Source: Chitinophaga agrisoli
GTDB lineage: Bacteria; Bacteroidota; Bacteroidia; Chitinophagales; Chitinophagaceae
NCBI RefSeq assembly: GCF_008386695.1
Contig: NZ_VUOC01000004.1
Span: forward strand, 2,110,327-2,174,326
DNA: 64,000 nt
Direction: 5' to 3'
The position numbers and the translations under genes were made by a program. Position 1 is the first letter of the stretch. Each line of letters starts with the position of its first letter. The notes beneath the pieces are model-generated. The model worked only from the letters and a program-made list of their open reading frames with translations, was not told where the DNA came from and ran no database searches. This document shows, in pieces, positions 1 to 8,132 of the stretch.

Positions 1-1
1 A

Positions 2-229
2 TATGCCTGGACCCCGGACGACTATAAAGTATCCGCCGTGATGCAGGCCTATTTTGCCAACTTCATTAAAACAGGAAATCCAAATGGACCGGGCCTGCCG
101 CAATGGCCCGCAATCACTGGGCAAGATAACGTGCCGGTAATGCATATAGATGTGCGCACCCGCATGGAAAAGGAACAGCACAGGGGCCGTTATCTGTTTA
201 TGGATCAGCAGCGGGCTGCCAAACAATGA
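2..229 (+). CDS. Carboxylesterase type B, C-terminal fragment (cut by window start)
   Basis: Only the last 75 residues are present; the frame is open to the left edge. The text YFANFIKTGNPNGPGLPQWPA is the typical end of type-B carboxylesterases (para-nitrobenzyl esterase family), where an F-x-N-F-x-x-x-G-x-P-N segment follows the catalytic histidine. The nucleophile serine and the histidine lie outside the window. These enzymes hydrolyse carboxylic esters and are often secreted in Bacteroidetes. The stop codon abuts the stop of the opposite-strand HxlR gene with no bases between them. The family call is fairly safe; the substrate is unknown. Confidence 0.75.
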   Translation, partial: YAWTPDDYKVSAVMQAYFANFIKTGNPNGPGLPQWPAITGQDNVPVMHIDVRTRMEKEQHRGRYLFMDQQRAAKQ

Positions 230-592
230 TCAGGATGGTTGTTCATATCGTTTCATGATCTGCTGCAGCAGCTGGTCCTGGTGTGCATCGCCCCACTGGC
301 CCAGCTGCTGCAGGACCGGCATCAGGCTCTGTGCCAGTTCTGTTAACCCATACTCCACCCGCGGTGGCACCTCCGGATAAATGACCTTGGTCACCAACCC
401 ATGTTCTTCCAGCTCCTTTAGCTGCATAAACAACACGCGGTGCGATGCTTCCGGTATACGGCGCTGCAACTCGCTGGGACGTTTATACCCCTCATTGATA
501 AAGTACAGCAGCCGGATCTTCCATTTGCCATACAGGATCTCTGCTACCAGGTCCAGCCCGCAATTCAGTATGGGTATCTTTCTTTCATACAT
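230..592 (-). CDS. HxlR-family winged-helix transcriptional regulator
   Basis: A 120-residue protein with the full HxlR layout: an N-terminal cysteine in PILNCGLDL, then GKWKIRLLYFI, the helix-turn-helix around RPSELQRRIPEASHRVLFMQLKELEEHGLV, and the wing with VPPRVEYGLTELAQSLMPVL. HxlR regulators bind DNA as dimers and usually control a neighbouring redox or detoxification gene; the lone cysteine near the N-terminus is a common redox-sensing site (family knowledge). It is divergent from the SDR gene, and the gap between them carries a 22-bp perfect palindrome, the obvious operator. It therefore probably controls the SDR gene and itself. Confidence 0.9.
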   Translation of the reverse strand: MYERKIPILNCGLDLVAEILYGKWKIRLLYFINEGYKRPSELQRRIPEASHRVLFMQLKELEEHGLVTKVIYPEVPPRVEYGLTELAQSLMPVLQQLGQWGDAHQDQLLQQIMKRYEQPS

Positions 593-626
593 ACTACAAA
601 TTTACCCCATTGCAGGCCAACCGCCA

Positions 627-648
627 ATAGTGATAAATTTATCACTAT
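627..648. promoter_or_regulatory. 22-bp perfect palindrome, probable HxlR operator
   Basis: The half-site ATAGTGATAAA is followed directly by its exact reverse complement, with no spacer. It lies between the divergent HxlR and SDR genes, 35 bp from the regulator start and 40 bp from the first SDR start. Position and symmetry suit a dimeric winged-helix repressor acting on both promoters. Binding itself is inferred. Confidence 0.7.
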
Positions 649-687
649 CTGAATCCCTTTTCCGTTATTGTTCCGCACCGGCATACC

Positions 688-1509
688 ATGGAATTTTGCA
701 CTAACAAAAACAATATGGATATGCATATGGACCTCAGCACAGAACTGACAGGCAAAACCGCCCTGGTGACCGGCGGTACAAAAGGAGCAGGTAAAGCCAT
801 CGCAGAACGCCTGGCGCAGGCCGGCGCGCAAGTGATCATCAGCGCCAGGAACGCAGCTACAGATACACAACCTAATCTTCATTTTATAGCGGCAGACCTG
901 GGCACCGCAACCGGCGCCGCGCACCTGGTCAGCGAGATCAAAGCCAGCTATGGCGGCGTAGACATACTGGTAAATAACCTGGGCGGCTCGGACACACCAG
1001 GCGGCGGTTTCAGCGCTTTAACGGATGAGCACTGGCTGCAAACCCTGCAGGCTAACCTCATGGCCCCCGTGCGGCTGGATAGGGCGCTATTACCCTATAT
1101 GCTGGAACGTGGCGCCGGCGTGATCATCCACATCTCTTCCATACAGGCCAGGATGCCGCTATATGAATCAACCCTGCCGTATGCAGCTGCCAAAGCAGGA
1201 TTGACCAATTACAGCAAAAGCCTTTCCAACGAAGTAGCGCCTAAAGGAATACGCGTATTAACCGTATCTCCCGGTTTTATCCAGACTACGGCAGCAGTAG
1301 CATTTATAAAACAATTAGCAGAAGGAGCAGGCCAAACTTACGATGAAGCTTTACAGTCGTTATTGCATACCCTGGGCGGTATTCCTATTGGCAGGCCTGC
1401 CCAGCCGGAGGACATAGCGGAGTTTGTCGCCTACCTGGTATCGCCACGGGCAGCTTATTTAACAGGTACGGAGTATGTGATTGATGGTGGTACCTTACCA
1501 ACGATCTAG
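688..1509 (+). CDS. Short-chain dehydrogenase/reductase (SDR)
   Basis: A classical SDR of about 260-273 residues. It shows the Rossmann glycine motif TGGTKGAG near residue 28, NNLGG (the NNAG motif), the catalytic serine strand IIHISS, the YAAAK active-site motif, and a C-terminal TEYVIDGG that closes most classical SDRs. It would oxidise or reduce a carbonyl/alcohol with NAD(P)H. The start is uncertain: ATGs at 688, 715, 724 and 730 are all in frame, and 730 (MDLSTEL) gives the most typical N-terminus. It is divergent from the HxlR gene and probably under its control. Substrate unknown. Confidence 0.9.
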   Translation: MEFCTNKNNMDMHMDLSTELTGKTALVTGGTKGAGKAIAERLAQAGAQVIISARNAATDTQPNLHFIAADLGTATGAAHLVSEIKASYGGVDILVNNLGGSDTPGGGFSALTDEHWLQTLQANLMAPVRLDRALLPYMLERGAGVIIHISSIQARMPLYESTLPYAAAKAGLTNYSKSLSNEVAPKGIRVLTVSPGFIQTTAAVAFIKQLAEGAGQTYDEALQSLLHTLGGIPIGRPAQPEDIAEFVAYLVSPRAAYLTGTEYVIDGGTLPTI

Positions 1510-1534
1510 CGGCGCCTTATTTAACCATATCCGT

Positions 1535-1566
1535 AAAGTTCCGCCGGTAACAGGTGGAACTTTTTT
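1535..1566 (+). terminator. Rho-independent terminator after the SDR gene
   Basis: The 11-bp stem AAAGTTCCGCC / GGTGGAACTTT (one G-T pair) with a 7-nt loop is followed by a run of six T. The T-run overlaps the stop codon of the convergent nucleoside hydrolase gene. Confidence 0.75.
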
Positions 1567-2551
1567 ATTTAGGCTGATGGTGCATCAGTGATTCGATGTA
1601 TTCTTGCAACTTTAGCTTCTCTCCCTCTTTCAACTCCAGCAATGTAAACCGCTCACCAGGTATCAGCGTGTTGCTGCCATCTGCTTCTATCCGCAGGTTG
1701 ATCTTTCTTTCATTAAACCAGGGCTGCGGGGTTTTGATCGCTACCAGTACCGCTGTCTGGTCCCAGCTCATACGGCCCTGGGTATTTTTATCTTTCTCAA
1801 GCGCAATGCTAAAAGCATCCTTTACCGGGCTGTCTGTAATAGCAGCATCCTTTGTAAGCGGTATACCCGTATGCAGCTGTTCCCCTACTTCCAAGGGACT
1901 TAAAGTGATAGGCGTTTCCCATTGTTCAAATACGGCACGCGCTGCTTCCGTATCTACATACACATTATACTCCCGCCCCTTTTCCTTACCTGGCGGCACA
2001 CTTGTAGCCATTGCAACCAACGCCTTTACTTTTTGCTGCACCAGCGCACGGCCGCTAAGCGGCGAGTACTGATCCGGCCCAGACTGTAAAAGATCCGCCA
2101 GGTTAGTGAAAAAACCAATGGTAATAATAGTAACCGCATGATCCGGCTGCGCCACCAGTATACGGCGGTACAGGGATACGGCCTCTTCCGCTTCTTTGTT
2201 GGATCTTACGCGGTGCGGATATTTAGCGATGATAGCCTGTGCCCATTGCTGCGGACAATCCATATCAGGCTTGGCTTTATGGGTGATACCAATGGGGATA
2301 TCAGGCCTTTTAAAATAAGTATTCAGCACACTGATAGTAGGCACGGTAGTTTCAAATGCATTACAGGAGATAACAGCCAGGATCTTAGCTTCGCCCTTAT
2401 CTGCAAAGGCATGCAGCAGGGTCATAGCGCCTACATCGTCATAGTCGCCGGCAATATCAGTATCAAGGATAACGGGCAGCGGTGATTGTGCTTGCATGGG
2501 AATGGCGGTTAAAAATAGCAGACAGGAAAAAAGGAATGAACGTATTAACAT
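1565..2551 (-). CDS. Secreted nucleoside hydrolase-like protein
   Basis: A 328-residue protein with a signal peptide (residues 1-22, cleavage after MQA-Q). Mature residues 27-42 carry the nucleoside hydrolase calcium motif DTDIAGDYDDVGA (Asp30, Asp32, Asp36, Asp38, Asp39). The family (inosine-uridine preferring N-ribohydrolases) cleaves the N-glycosidic bond of ribonucleosides using a bound calcium ion. The middle contains VTIITIGFFTNLADLL, matching the TNxA segment of the family. Export implies scavenging of nucleosides or a related N-glycoside outside the cytoplasm. It stands alone, convergent with the SDR gene. Substrate unproven. Confidence 0.85.
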   Translation of the reverse strand: MLIRSFLFSCLLFLTAIPMQAQSPLPVILDTDIAGDYDDVGAMTLLHAFADKGEAKILAVISCNAFETTVPTISVLNTYFKRPDIPIGITHKAKPDMDCPQQWAQAIIAKYPHRVRSNKEAEEAVSLYRRILVAQPDHAVTIITIGFFTNLADLLQSGPDQYSPLSGRALVQQKVKALVAMATSVPPGKEKGREYNVYVDTEAARAVFEQWETPITLSPLEVGEQLHTGIPLTKDAAITDSPVKDAFSIALEKDKNTQGRMSWDQTAVLVAIKTPQPWFNERKINLRIEADGSNTLIPGERFTLLELKEGEKLKLQEYIESLMHHQPK

Positions 2552-2598
2552 AAGGTGGCGTTTATAATTCCAACGTGGAGCACCAAATATATCAATTT

Positions 2599-2606
2599 TA
2601 CCTTTG
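2599..2606 (+). promoter_or_regulatory. Bacteroidetes -7 promoter box (TACCTTTG)
   Basis: A match to the TAnnTTTG -7 element of Bacteroidetes promoters, 16 bp before the ATG at 2623. It sits downstream of a GTG at 2575 in the same frame, so that GTG could not be transcribed from it; this decides the start at 2623. Confidence 0.55.
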
Positions 2607-2622
2607 TTCCTTACCTTTAACC

Positions 2623-3414
2623 ATGCACTTTGATGACTACATCAAATTATGGCAACTCATTCCGGATGGCCTGCCCATCATCACCCACAGCAGCCGGCTA
2701 CTACCCGTACTACAAGCCGGCCAGCCTGCCATGCTTAAAATACCCACCGCGCCGGAAGAACAGGCCGGCGCCCTATTAATGCAATGGTATAACGGCAATG
2801 GCGCCGCCGGGGTGCTGGCGTACGATCCCAGCAATGGCGCACTACTCCTCGAAAAAGCCACCGGCACACAGTCCCTTGCGACTATGGCCCGTAACGGCCA
2901 GGATCATCAAGCCACCCAGCTATTATGCAAAGCCGTACAACACTTACATACCCCGCGGCCTACCCCGCCACCCGCGCTTACACCGCTTACCACCTGGTTC
3001 CGGGACCTGGAACTACACGCAGATAAATACGGCGGTATCCTGCTATCGTCACTCACCACCGCCCGCCACCTATTGTCTCATCCACAGGAAACGATCATCC
3101 TGCACGGTGATATCCACCACGACAATATCCTTGACTTTGGCCACCAGGGCTGGCTGGCCATCGACCCTAAAGGCCTGAGCGGAGAACGATATTTCGACTA
3201 TGCAAACATTTTTTGCAACCCTGATCTAACTACTGCCAAAGCCCATTTCCACGAACGGCTTACCACCATAACAGCCACCGCACAACTGGACCGCCAACGG
3301 CTGCTGCAATGGATCCTGGCCTGGTCCGGCCTTTCCGCCATCTGGACATTACAGGATGGCGATCAACCGGACATTGCCCTCAACACAGCCGCCATGGCCG
3401 CATCAGCGCTATAA
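2623..3414 (+). CDS. APH(6)-family aminoglycoside/streptomycin phosphotransferase
   Basis: A 263-residue kinase of the APH(6) (streptomycin 6-kinase) family. Family signatures are clear: THSSRLLPVL and AMLKIP at the N-terminus, the catalytic-loop motif HGDIHHDNILDFG (Asp of HGD as general base), and AIDPKGLSGERYFDYANIFCNPD, which includes the metal-binding Asp and the RxFDYANxFCNPD segment characteristic of APH(6). It would transfer phosphate from ATP to streptomycin or a similar cyclitol. Length matches the family. It stands alone with its own -7 box. Chromosomal APH(6)-like genes do not always confer resistance, so the true substrate is open. Confidence 0.85.
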   Translation: MHFDDYIKLWQLIPDGLPIITHSSRLLPVLQAGQPAMLKIPTAPEEQAGALLMQWYNGNGAAGVLAYDPSNGALLLEKATGTQSLATMARNGQDHQATQLLCKAVQHLHTPRPTPPPALTPLTTWFRDLELHADKYGGILLSSLTTARHLLSHPQETIILHGDIHHDNILDFGHQGWLAIDPKGLSGERYFDYANIFCNPDLTTAKAHFHERLTTITATAQLDRQRLLQWILAWSGLSAIWTLQDGDQPDIALNTAAMAASAL

Positions 3415-3558
3415 AACAGCCCTGTAAATTCTACACTTCTGTATACCGGAAACCACACTACTCCACGCTTCTGCGGCCGTTCACAGGACTACAAGGGCCA
3501 CTGGCCTGCTCTTTGTCCTGCCATAAGTATCATTTCATCATCCATAAATATTTGAGCT

Positions 3559-3948
3559 ATGAGCGTTATTGGAACCAAAACCCACGGGTACCTGGATTAC
3601 ATCGTGGGTGTGCTGCTGATTGCTGCCCCCTGGGTATTGAACTTTGACAGGGGCGGCATTGAAACCTGGCTGCCTGTAATATTAGGCGCCTCTACCATTC
3701 TGTACAGCCTGTTAACGGATTATGAGCTGGGCCTGGCCCGTGTAATTTCCATGCGTGTCCATCTAACGCTGGATTTTATCAGCGGGGCCTTACTAGCTGT
3801 TTCACCCTGGCTGTTTGGATTTGAGGACTATGTATGGGCGCCCCATCTGATCGTGGGGCTGATCGAATTGGGCGTTGCGTTATTGACAACACGTGTAACT
3901 GGTACGGAGAGAAGGCACATTCCCAGCCACGGAACGACCGTACACTAA
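3559..3948 (+). CDS. SPW-repeat membrane protein
   Basis: A 129-residue protein with four hydrophobic segments arranged as two repeats. The first contains IAAPWVLNF near residues 22-29, the second AVSPWLFGFED; the S/A-P-W motif at the end of a helix defines the SPW repeat family of small bacterial membrane proteins. Function unknown. The gene has its own terminator at 3973-4003 and appears monocistronic. Confidence 0.8.
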   Translation: MSVIGTKTHGYLDYIVGVLLIAAPWVLNFDRGGIETWLPVILGASTILYSLLTDYELGLARVISMRVHLTLDFISGALLAVSPWLFGFEDYVWAPHLIVGLIELGVALLTTRVTGTERRHIPSHGTTVH

Positions 3949-3972
3949 CTCCCATCCACGATAGCCCATCAT

Positions 3973-4009
3973 GCAAAAAGCCGCTGTCTAAGCGGCTTTT
4001 TGCGTATTT
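3973..4009 (+). terminator. Rho-independent terminator after the SPW gene
   Basis: A perfect 13-bp stem GCAAAAAGCCGCT / AGCGGCTTTTTGC with loop GTCTA, followed by a T-rich tract. It ends just before the ATG at 4019 of the next gene, so that gene must use a promoter inside or upstream of this hairpin, or be transcribed by read-through. Confidence 0.85.
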
Positions 4010-4018
4010 TTATTCCTT

Positions 4019-4321
4019 ATGCCAAACAGCATCCCTCCTGACAAATGGAGCCATTTTTACGCCGGCATCCTAATAGGGGCCATCTTCCAGAGCATCACGG
4101 CCTACCTGCTGCCTGCTATGCCCTTTACCGGCGCGGCTATTGCCTTTCTGCTGCTGGTCTGTGTATCCTATGGCTTTGAGCTGTTTTCGCTCATCACCGG
4201 CAAAGGCCACCATGATGTAATGGATGCGGTGGCCACCGTTATAGGCGGCCTTATAGGTATGCTGATAGGCGAAGGTTTTGTATGGCTGTTACAGCACCAG
4301 CTGGGCATGAAGCCGCTGTAA
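4019..4321 (+). CDS. Small membrane protein, VanZ-like in outline
   Basis: A 100-residue protein with three hydrophobic segments. It begins with a D-K-W-S-H-F motif followed by a glycine-containing helix and ends with DVMDAVATVIGGLIGMLIGE. The D-K-x-x-H-F start and D-x-x-D/N-x-x-G-G-x-x-G end resemble VanZ-like and DUF2279-type proteins, a weak similarity. No function can be given. Its last 33 bases overlap, on the opposite strand, the end of the DUF3037 gene. Confidence 0.6.
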   Translation: MPNSIPPDKWSHFYAGILIGAIFQSITAYLLPAMPFTGAAIAFLLLVCVSYGFELFSLITGKGHHDVMDAVATVIGGLIGMLIGEGFVWLLQHQLGMKPL

Positions 4322-4672
4322 GGTATCTGCTGCATTACCGGAGAAACCGCCATGCACTTTAGACGTCTGCAACACCGTGCTGCGGGTAGCCGTTAACCAG
4401 CGGAAGCGCAAAGCCGGCTCCAGCAGGGCAATAGGGCCACCCTCTTTTCCTCCTTTACAGATCAGCTCAAAAGCGCAGAGATACGCCTTCACTTCATTCA
4501 GATCCGTACCGGGAGCCAGCATGCGCAGTTTATCCTCATCCAGTGTATACACCGCCTGCAGGAATTTCTGGTCTTTACAGTAAAGAATAACGCCCACGTT
4601 CAGGAACTCTTCCCGTTCTACCCGTGGTACTATACGGATCACGGCGTACTCAAATAAGTGTTTCCCTTGCAT
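4289..4672 (-). CDS. DUF3037 family protein
   Basis: A 127-residue soluble protein. The opening YAVIRIVPRVEREEFLNVGVILYC is the hallmark of DUF3037, a family of unknown function found next to HipA-like kinase genes. Later segments FELICKGGKEGGPI and RFRWLTATRSTVLQTSKVHGG also fit the family. Its start lies 23 bp inside the 3' end of the HipA-like kinase gene, so the two are translationally coupled. It may act with the kinase as partner or modulator; this is inferred from the pairing only. Confidence 0.8.
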   Translation of the reverse strand: MQGKHLFEYAVIRIVPRVEREEFLNVGVILYCKDQKFLQAVYTLDEDKLRMLAPGTDLNEVKAYLCAFELICKGGKEGGPIALLEPALRFRWLTATRSTVLQTSKVHGGFSGNAADTLQRLHAQLVL

Positions 4673-5450
4673 GTTGTGCTTCTTTTACAAAAATTGCGGA
4701 TGATGCTACCCTCAGGAGGAGGAATTGAATATATACTTCCCTGCGTGCGTTCGCGTCGCCGGCTTCCAGCGTATCTGCCAGCAGCCATTCGTCCGGCACC
4801 TGGGCTACAATATGGCGGATGCGCTCTTCCGTAAGAATGGCGCGGCCGGCTATATCGGCAGATTCGATCTGGTCTGCCTGCGGCAGCAGCACATGGTCCT
4901 TTACCTGTACAAAAGGCCGGGCGGCATGTTCTTTCCAGTTATGCCAGGTATGATGGAAATAAAGGGATGCCCCATGGTCTATCAGCCACAGCTCGCGGCC
5001 CCACATGAGCATATTGGTATTACGCGCGGTACGGTCCACATTCGTGAGCAGGCAATCCAGCCACACGATCTGCGAGGCCAGCGCCCCATTAATGGTATAT
5101 ACGGCAGGGTCAAATGTAATGGAGCCTTCCAGGTAATGCAGCGCCAGGTTAAGCCCTACGCTGGCTTTCAATAGGTCTTGTATCTCTTCATCGGCCTCTG
5201 TTCGCCCAAAAGCGCTATCCAGACAGGCAAACACGATCTCCGGCAGTTTCAGGCCCAGCGCGCGGGCTACCAGCCCGCCTATCAGTTCCGCAATCAGGGC
5301 TTTGGGCCCCTGGCCTGCGCCCCGGAACTTGAGCACGTACAGGAAATCATCATCTGCTTCTGCAATAGCCGGTAAAGAACCACCTTCACGTAAAGGCGTT
5401 ACATACCGGGTCACGTTCACAGTGCGGATGGGTGAATCGTTGATATTCAT
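4650..5450 (-). CDS. HipA-like kinase
   Basis: A 266-residue protein resembling the HipA kinase core. Conserved elements: FRGAGQGPKALIAELIGG (nucleotide-binding region with a lysine and a downstream glutamate), LLTNVDRTARNTNML (catalytic Asp and metal-binding Asn, like NTDRHLRN in HipA) and LWLIDHGASL (the DFG-equivalent Asp). So the active site looks intact, but the N-terminal HipA subdomain is absent and there is no HipB-type HTH gene nearby. The start at 5450 is chosen because a TATATTTG -7 box lies at 5474-5481; an upstream in-frame ATG at 5498 would precede it. Target unknown. Confidence 0.75.
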   Translation of the reverse strand: MNINDSPIRTVNVTRYVTPLREGGSLPAIAEADDDFLYVLKFRGAGQGPKALIAELIGGLVARALGLKLPEIVFACLDSAFGRTEADEEIQDLLKASVGLNLALHYLEGSITFDPAVYTINGALASQIVWLDCLLTNVDRTARNTNMLMWGRELWLIDHGASLYFHHTWHNWKEHAARPFVQVKDHVLLPQADQIESADIAGRAILTEERIRHIVAQVPDEWLLADTLEAGDANARREVYIQFLLLRVASSAIFVKEAQHARETLI

Positions 5451-5473
5451 ACCATTTTTGCTGTTAAGGAATG

Positions 5474-5481
5474 CAAATATA
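5474..5481 (-). promoter_or_regulatory. -7 promoter box (TATATTTG) of the HipA-like/DUF3037 operon
   Basis: A TAnnTTTG match on the minus strand, about 24 bp before the chosen start at 5450. No clear HipB-type inverted-repeat operator is visible around it. Confidence 0.5.
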
Positions 5482-5511
5482 AGTTGTCGCCTCAACATCC
5501 ACCATCATCAA

Positions 5512-6732
5512 TCAAACCACCGGCTGCGCTTTACGCCGTTTCAACAACTGAAACCCTCCCGCACATACCAAACATGCAGCCACCAACACAACCCACAATA
5601 CGCTATACCCATGGCTATCCGCCAGCAGGGCGCCGCCACCCGGCCCCGCTATCTGGGCAATAGACCAGGTCATGGCAAAAGAAGCGGCATATTTACCACG
5701 CGTTTGCTCATTGGCCCGGCTCATGATCACCGTATTAATAAAAGGAAAGGCCAGCATCTCCCCCGCCGTCAGGAACAACACCGTCCCCACTGCTATGAGC
5801 ATAGACGGCATACCCCGCAGCTCCAGCAGCCCATACCCTAAGGCAGTGGCTATCACGCCGGAAACGATATAATACATATTAGAACGCCGGCTTTCCCAAT
5901 AGCGCACCAGCACCATCTCCAACATGGCTATAAGCACGCCGTTCAGCCCCATCAGCAGCCCAATAGAGGCTTCGTTAATGTGCAGCTCCTCTTTCCAGTA
6001 CACAGGCACCAGGCGGAATAACATCATAAAACAGCTCATGTAGATAGTTACCAGCAGCAGGAAACGGAACAGGTAAGGGTCTTTCCAGGGAGAGGACGCT
6101 GCCGGCGCCGTACTAACAACCGCGGTCACTGGTTTTACGGCCGGTTTTGCAGGCGGCAGCAGTACAAGCACCAGCCCGCCTACCACGAGATATACGCCGC
6201 CCTCCACCCAAAACAACAAATGGTAGTTAATGGCGGCCAGTATGCCTGCCATGGAACTGCCCACGGCCCAGCCAATATTCATAGCCAGGCGGTTCAGGGA
6301 ATAGGAACGGGTCAGGTTTTCCGGGGTGGAATAGGCGGCCACCGCGGCGGCATTCGCCGGACGGAAAGCTTCTACCACAAAGCTTAACAGCACCGTCATT
6401 ATACAAATGCCGGTAAAGCTATCAATATGGCCAAACAGCAGGAACAACAGCCCTCCAATAATAGAACTGAACAACTGTACCGCGCGGAAACTGAATTTAT
6501 CTATGAAATAACCGCTCACCGTGGATCCCAGCACAGCCCCCACCCCAAACAGGGTGATGATCAGCCCCGCATCGGCAATGCTGCGATGTTTGCTTTGCGT
6601 AATATACATGCTCATAAAGGGAGCCACCATGGTGCTGGAACGGTTCACCAGCAAGACAAAGCTCAGGAGCCAGGTTTCCCGGCTCAGGTCACTGAAGCTG
6701 GACCTATAGGTATGTGCGATCTTGAGAAGCAT
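5512..6732 (-). CDS. Major facilitator superfamily transporter
   Basis: A 406-residue protein with about twelve hydrophobic segments in two halves, separated by a polar central loop (around residues 195-220, alanine/proline-rich). Motifs include SKHRSIADAGLIITLFGVGAVLGS and a G-Y-F-I-D-K-F/R-type loop, as in MFS drug/sugar exporters, and SPW in the second half. It would move a small molecule across the inner membrane by proton coupling. Genes on both sides are unrelated, so the substrate cannot be inferred. Confidence 0.85.
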   Translation of the reverse strand: MLLKIAHTYRSSFSDLSRETWLLSFVLLVNRSSTMVAPFMSMYITQSKHRSIADAGLIITLFGVGAVLGSTVSGYFIDKFSFRAVQLFSSIIGGLLFLLFGHIDSFTGICIMTVLLSFVVEAFRPANAAAVAAYSTPENLTRSYSLNRLAMNIGWAVGSSMAGILAAINYHLLFWVEGGVYLVVGGLVLVLLPPAKPAVKPVTAVVSTAPAASSPWKDPYLFRFLLLVTIYMSCFMMLFRLVPVYWKEELHINEASIGLLMGLNGVLIAMLEMVLVRYWESRRSNMYYIVSGVIATALGYGLLELRGMPSMLIAVGTVLFLTAGEMLAFPFINTVIMSRANEQTRGKYAASFAMTWSIAQIAGPGGGALLADSHGYSVLWVVLVAACLVCAGGFQLLKRRKAQPVV

Positions 6733-6854
6733 AATTCAGGGCTTAAATATGCTTCAAATTTCCAGTTATCCTGGCCCCCTGGTATAGTCCAGTTTATACA
6801 ATCAAAGTAGACCAGTGGAAAATGTGGCTGGCTTATAATAACGTCCATCCCCCG

Positions 6855-8105
6855 TCAATCCAACCGTTGCCCGGGTATGCCCACAATAAACGTGGCCCCG
6901 TCATTCACCTGGCTGGTCGCAGTAATAAACCCCTGGTGCTGCTCCATGATCTTTTTGCAGATAGATAGCCCGATGCCGCTGCCCTCTATCTCCTGGTAAC
7001 TATGCAGGCGTTTAAAAGGGATGAAGATATCTTCCAGGTACTTGGTTTCAAAGCCAATACCGTTATCCTTAACACATATACTGTAATAAGATCCGCCATT
7101 ACCGTTAGCTGTAGGATGGTGCTCTTCCTGGCCCAGGTAGATATGCACCTCCGGCGCAGTACCCTTTTTACAGAACTTAATAGCATTGGCCACCAGGTTA
7201 TAAAACACCTGCTGCATCAAAGTAGGGATCACCAGCACGGATGGCAGCTGGTCTATCACTACACGGGCATTGCTTTGCTGGATCTTGATCTCCAGCTCTT
7301 TCAGGGCTTCCTGTACGATCTCGTTCAGGCTTATCTCCACAAAATCGCCCTTGCTGGTTGCATGGCGCGAGAAATGCAACAGGTCATTCACCAGTTGCTG
7401 CATACGCTCAGTAGCGCTGTTAATACGCTGTATATGTTTATCCAGTTCCGTAGTGCTGGATTTCTTCTGCAATATCAGATCGCTGAACATGCGGATCTTG
7501 CGCAACGGCTCCTGCAGGTCATGCGAGGCCACATACGCAAAACGGTCCAGCTCTTCATTGGCGGCTTTCAGGCGTATGTTGTTATCCAGCAGTTGCCGGT
7601 TCAGCTCCCGCACCTTCTGTTCAGAGGCTTCGCGTTCCTCTATCTCTTTTTGCAGGGAGGCGTTAATGCTCAGCAGCTTTTGTTCCTGCGCGATGAGTGA
7701 CTGTGTTTTCCGGTACAGCTCTACAAACACGCCCACCTTAATACGCAGCAGCTCCGGGTTCACCGGCTTGTAGAGAAAATCTACCGCGCCAACTTTATAG
7801 CCTTTAAAAATAGCTTCTTCCTCATGGCTGTACGCAGTAACAAAGATGATGGGGATATTCTTCAGCCTGTCGCGCTCATAGATAAGCGCGGCGGTCTCAA
7901 AGCCGTTCATGTCCGGCATCTGCACATCCATCAGTATAAGCGAAAAATCGTACTCCTGCAGCAGGATCTTTAACGCAGCCCTGCCGGAGTTCGCTTTAAC
8001 GGTGATATAACTCTCCCGCTCGAGGATGGAGGATATGGACAATAGATTATCCTGTCTGTCATCCACCACTAATATTTTTACCGGATCATTTTCCTGTAGC
8101 CGCAT
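6855..8105 (-). CDS. Response-regulator/histidine-kinase hybrid (REC-coiled coil-HisKA-HATPase)
   Basis: A 416-residue cytoplasmic protein with an N-terminal receiver (VVDD at 13-16, phospho-acceptor Asp60 in LILMDVQMPDMNG, lysine in YKPV), a coiled coil (about 130-190), a HisKA box with His195 in YVASHDLQEPLRK, and a HATPase_c domain with N (FYNLVANAIKFC), G1 (VKDNGIGF) and G2 (GSGIGLSICKKI) boxes. HDLQEP is the form seen in phytochrome-type kinases. It is the second gene of an operon, 27 bp after the large HAMP hybrid kinase, and may receive phosphate from it through its receiver. Confidence 0.92.
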   Translation of the reverse strand: MRLQENDPVKILVVDDRQDNLLSISSILERESYITVKANSGRAALKILLQEYDFSLILMDVQMPDMNGFETAALIYERDRLKNIPIIFVTAYSHEEEAIFKGYKVGAVDFLYKPVNPELLRIKVGVFVELYRKTQSLIAQEQKLLSINASLQKEIEEREASEQKVRELNRQLLDNNIRLKAANEELDRFAYVASHDLQEPLRKIRMFSDLILQKKSSTTELDKHIQRINSATERMQQLVNDLLHFSRHATSKGDFVEISLNEIVQEALKELEIKIQQSNARVVIDQLPSVLVIPTLMQQVFYNLVANAIKFCKKGTAPEVHIYLGQEEHHPTANGNGGSYYSICVKDNGIGFETKYLEDIFIPFKRLHSYQEIEGSGIGLSICKKIMEQHQGFITATSQVNDGATFIVGIPGQRLD

Positions 8106-8132
8106 AATTGTTTTTAATAATAAGCCTGTTAA

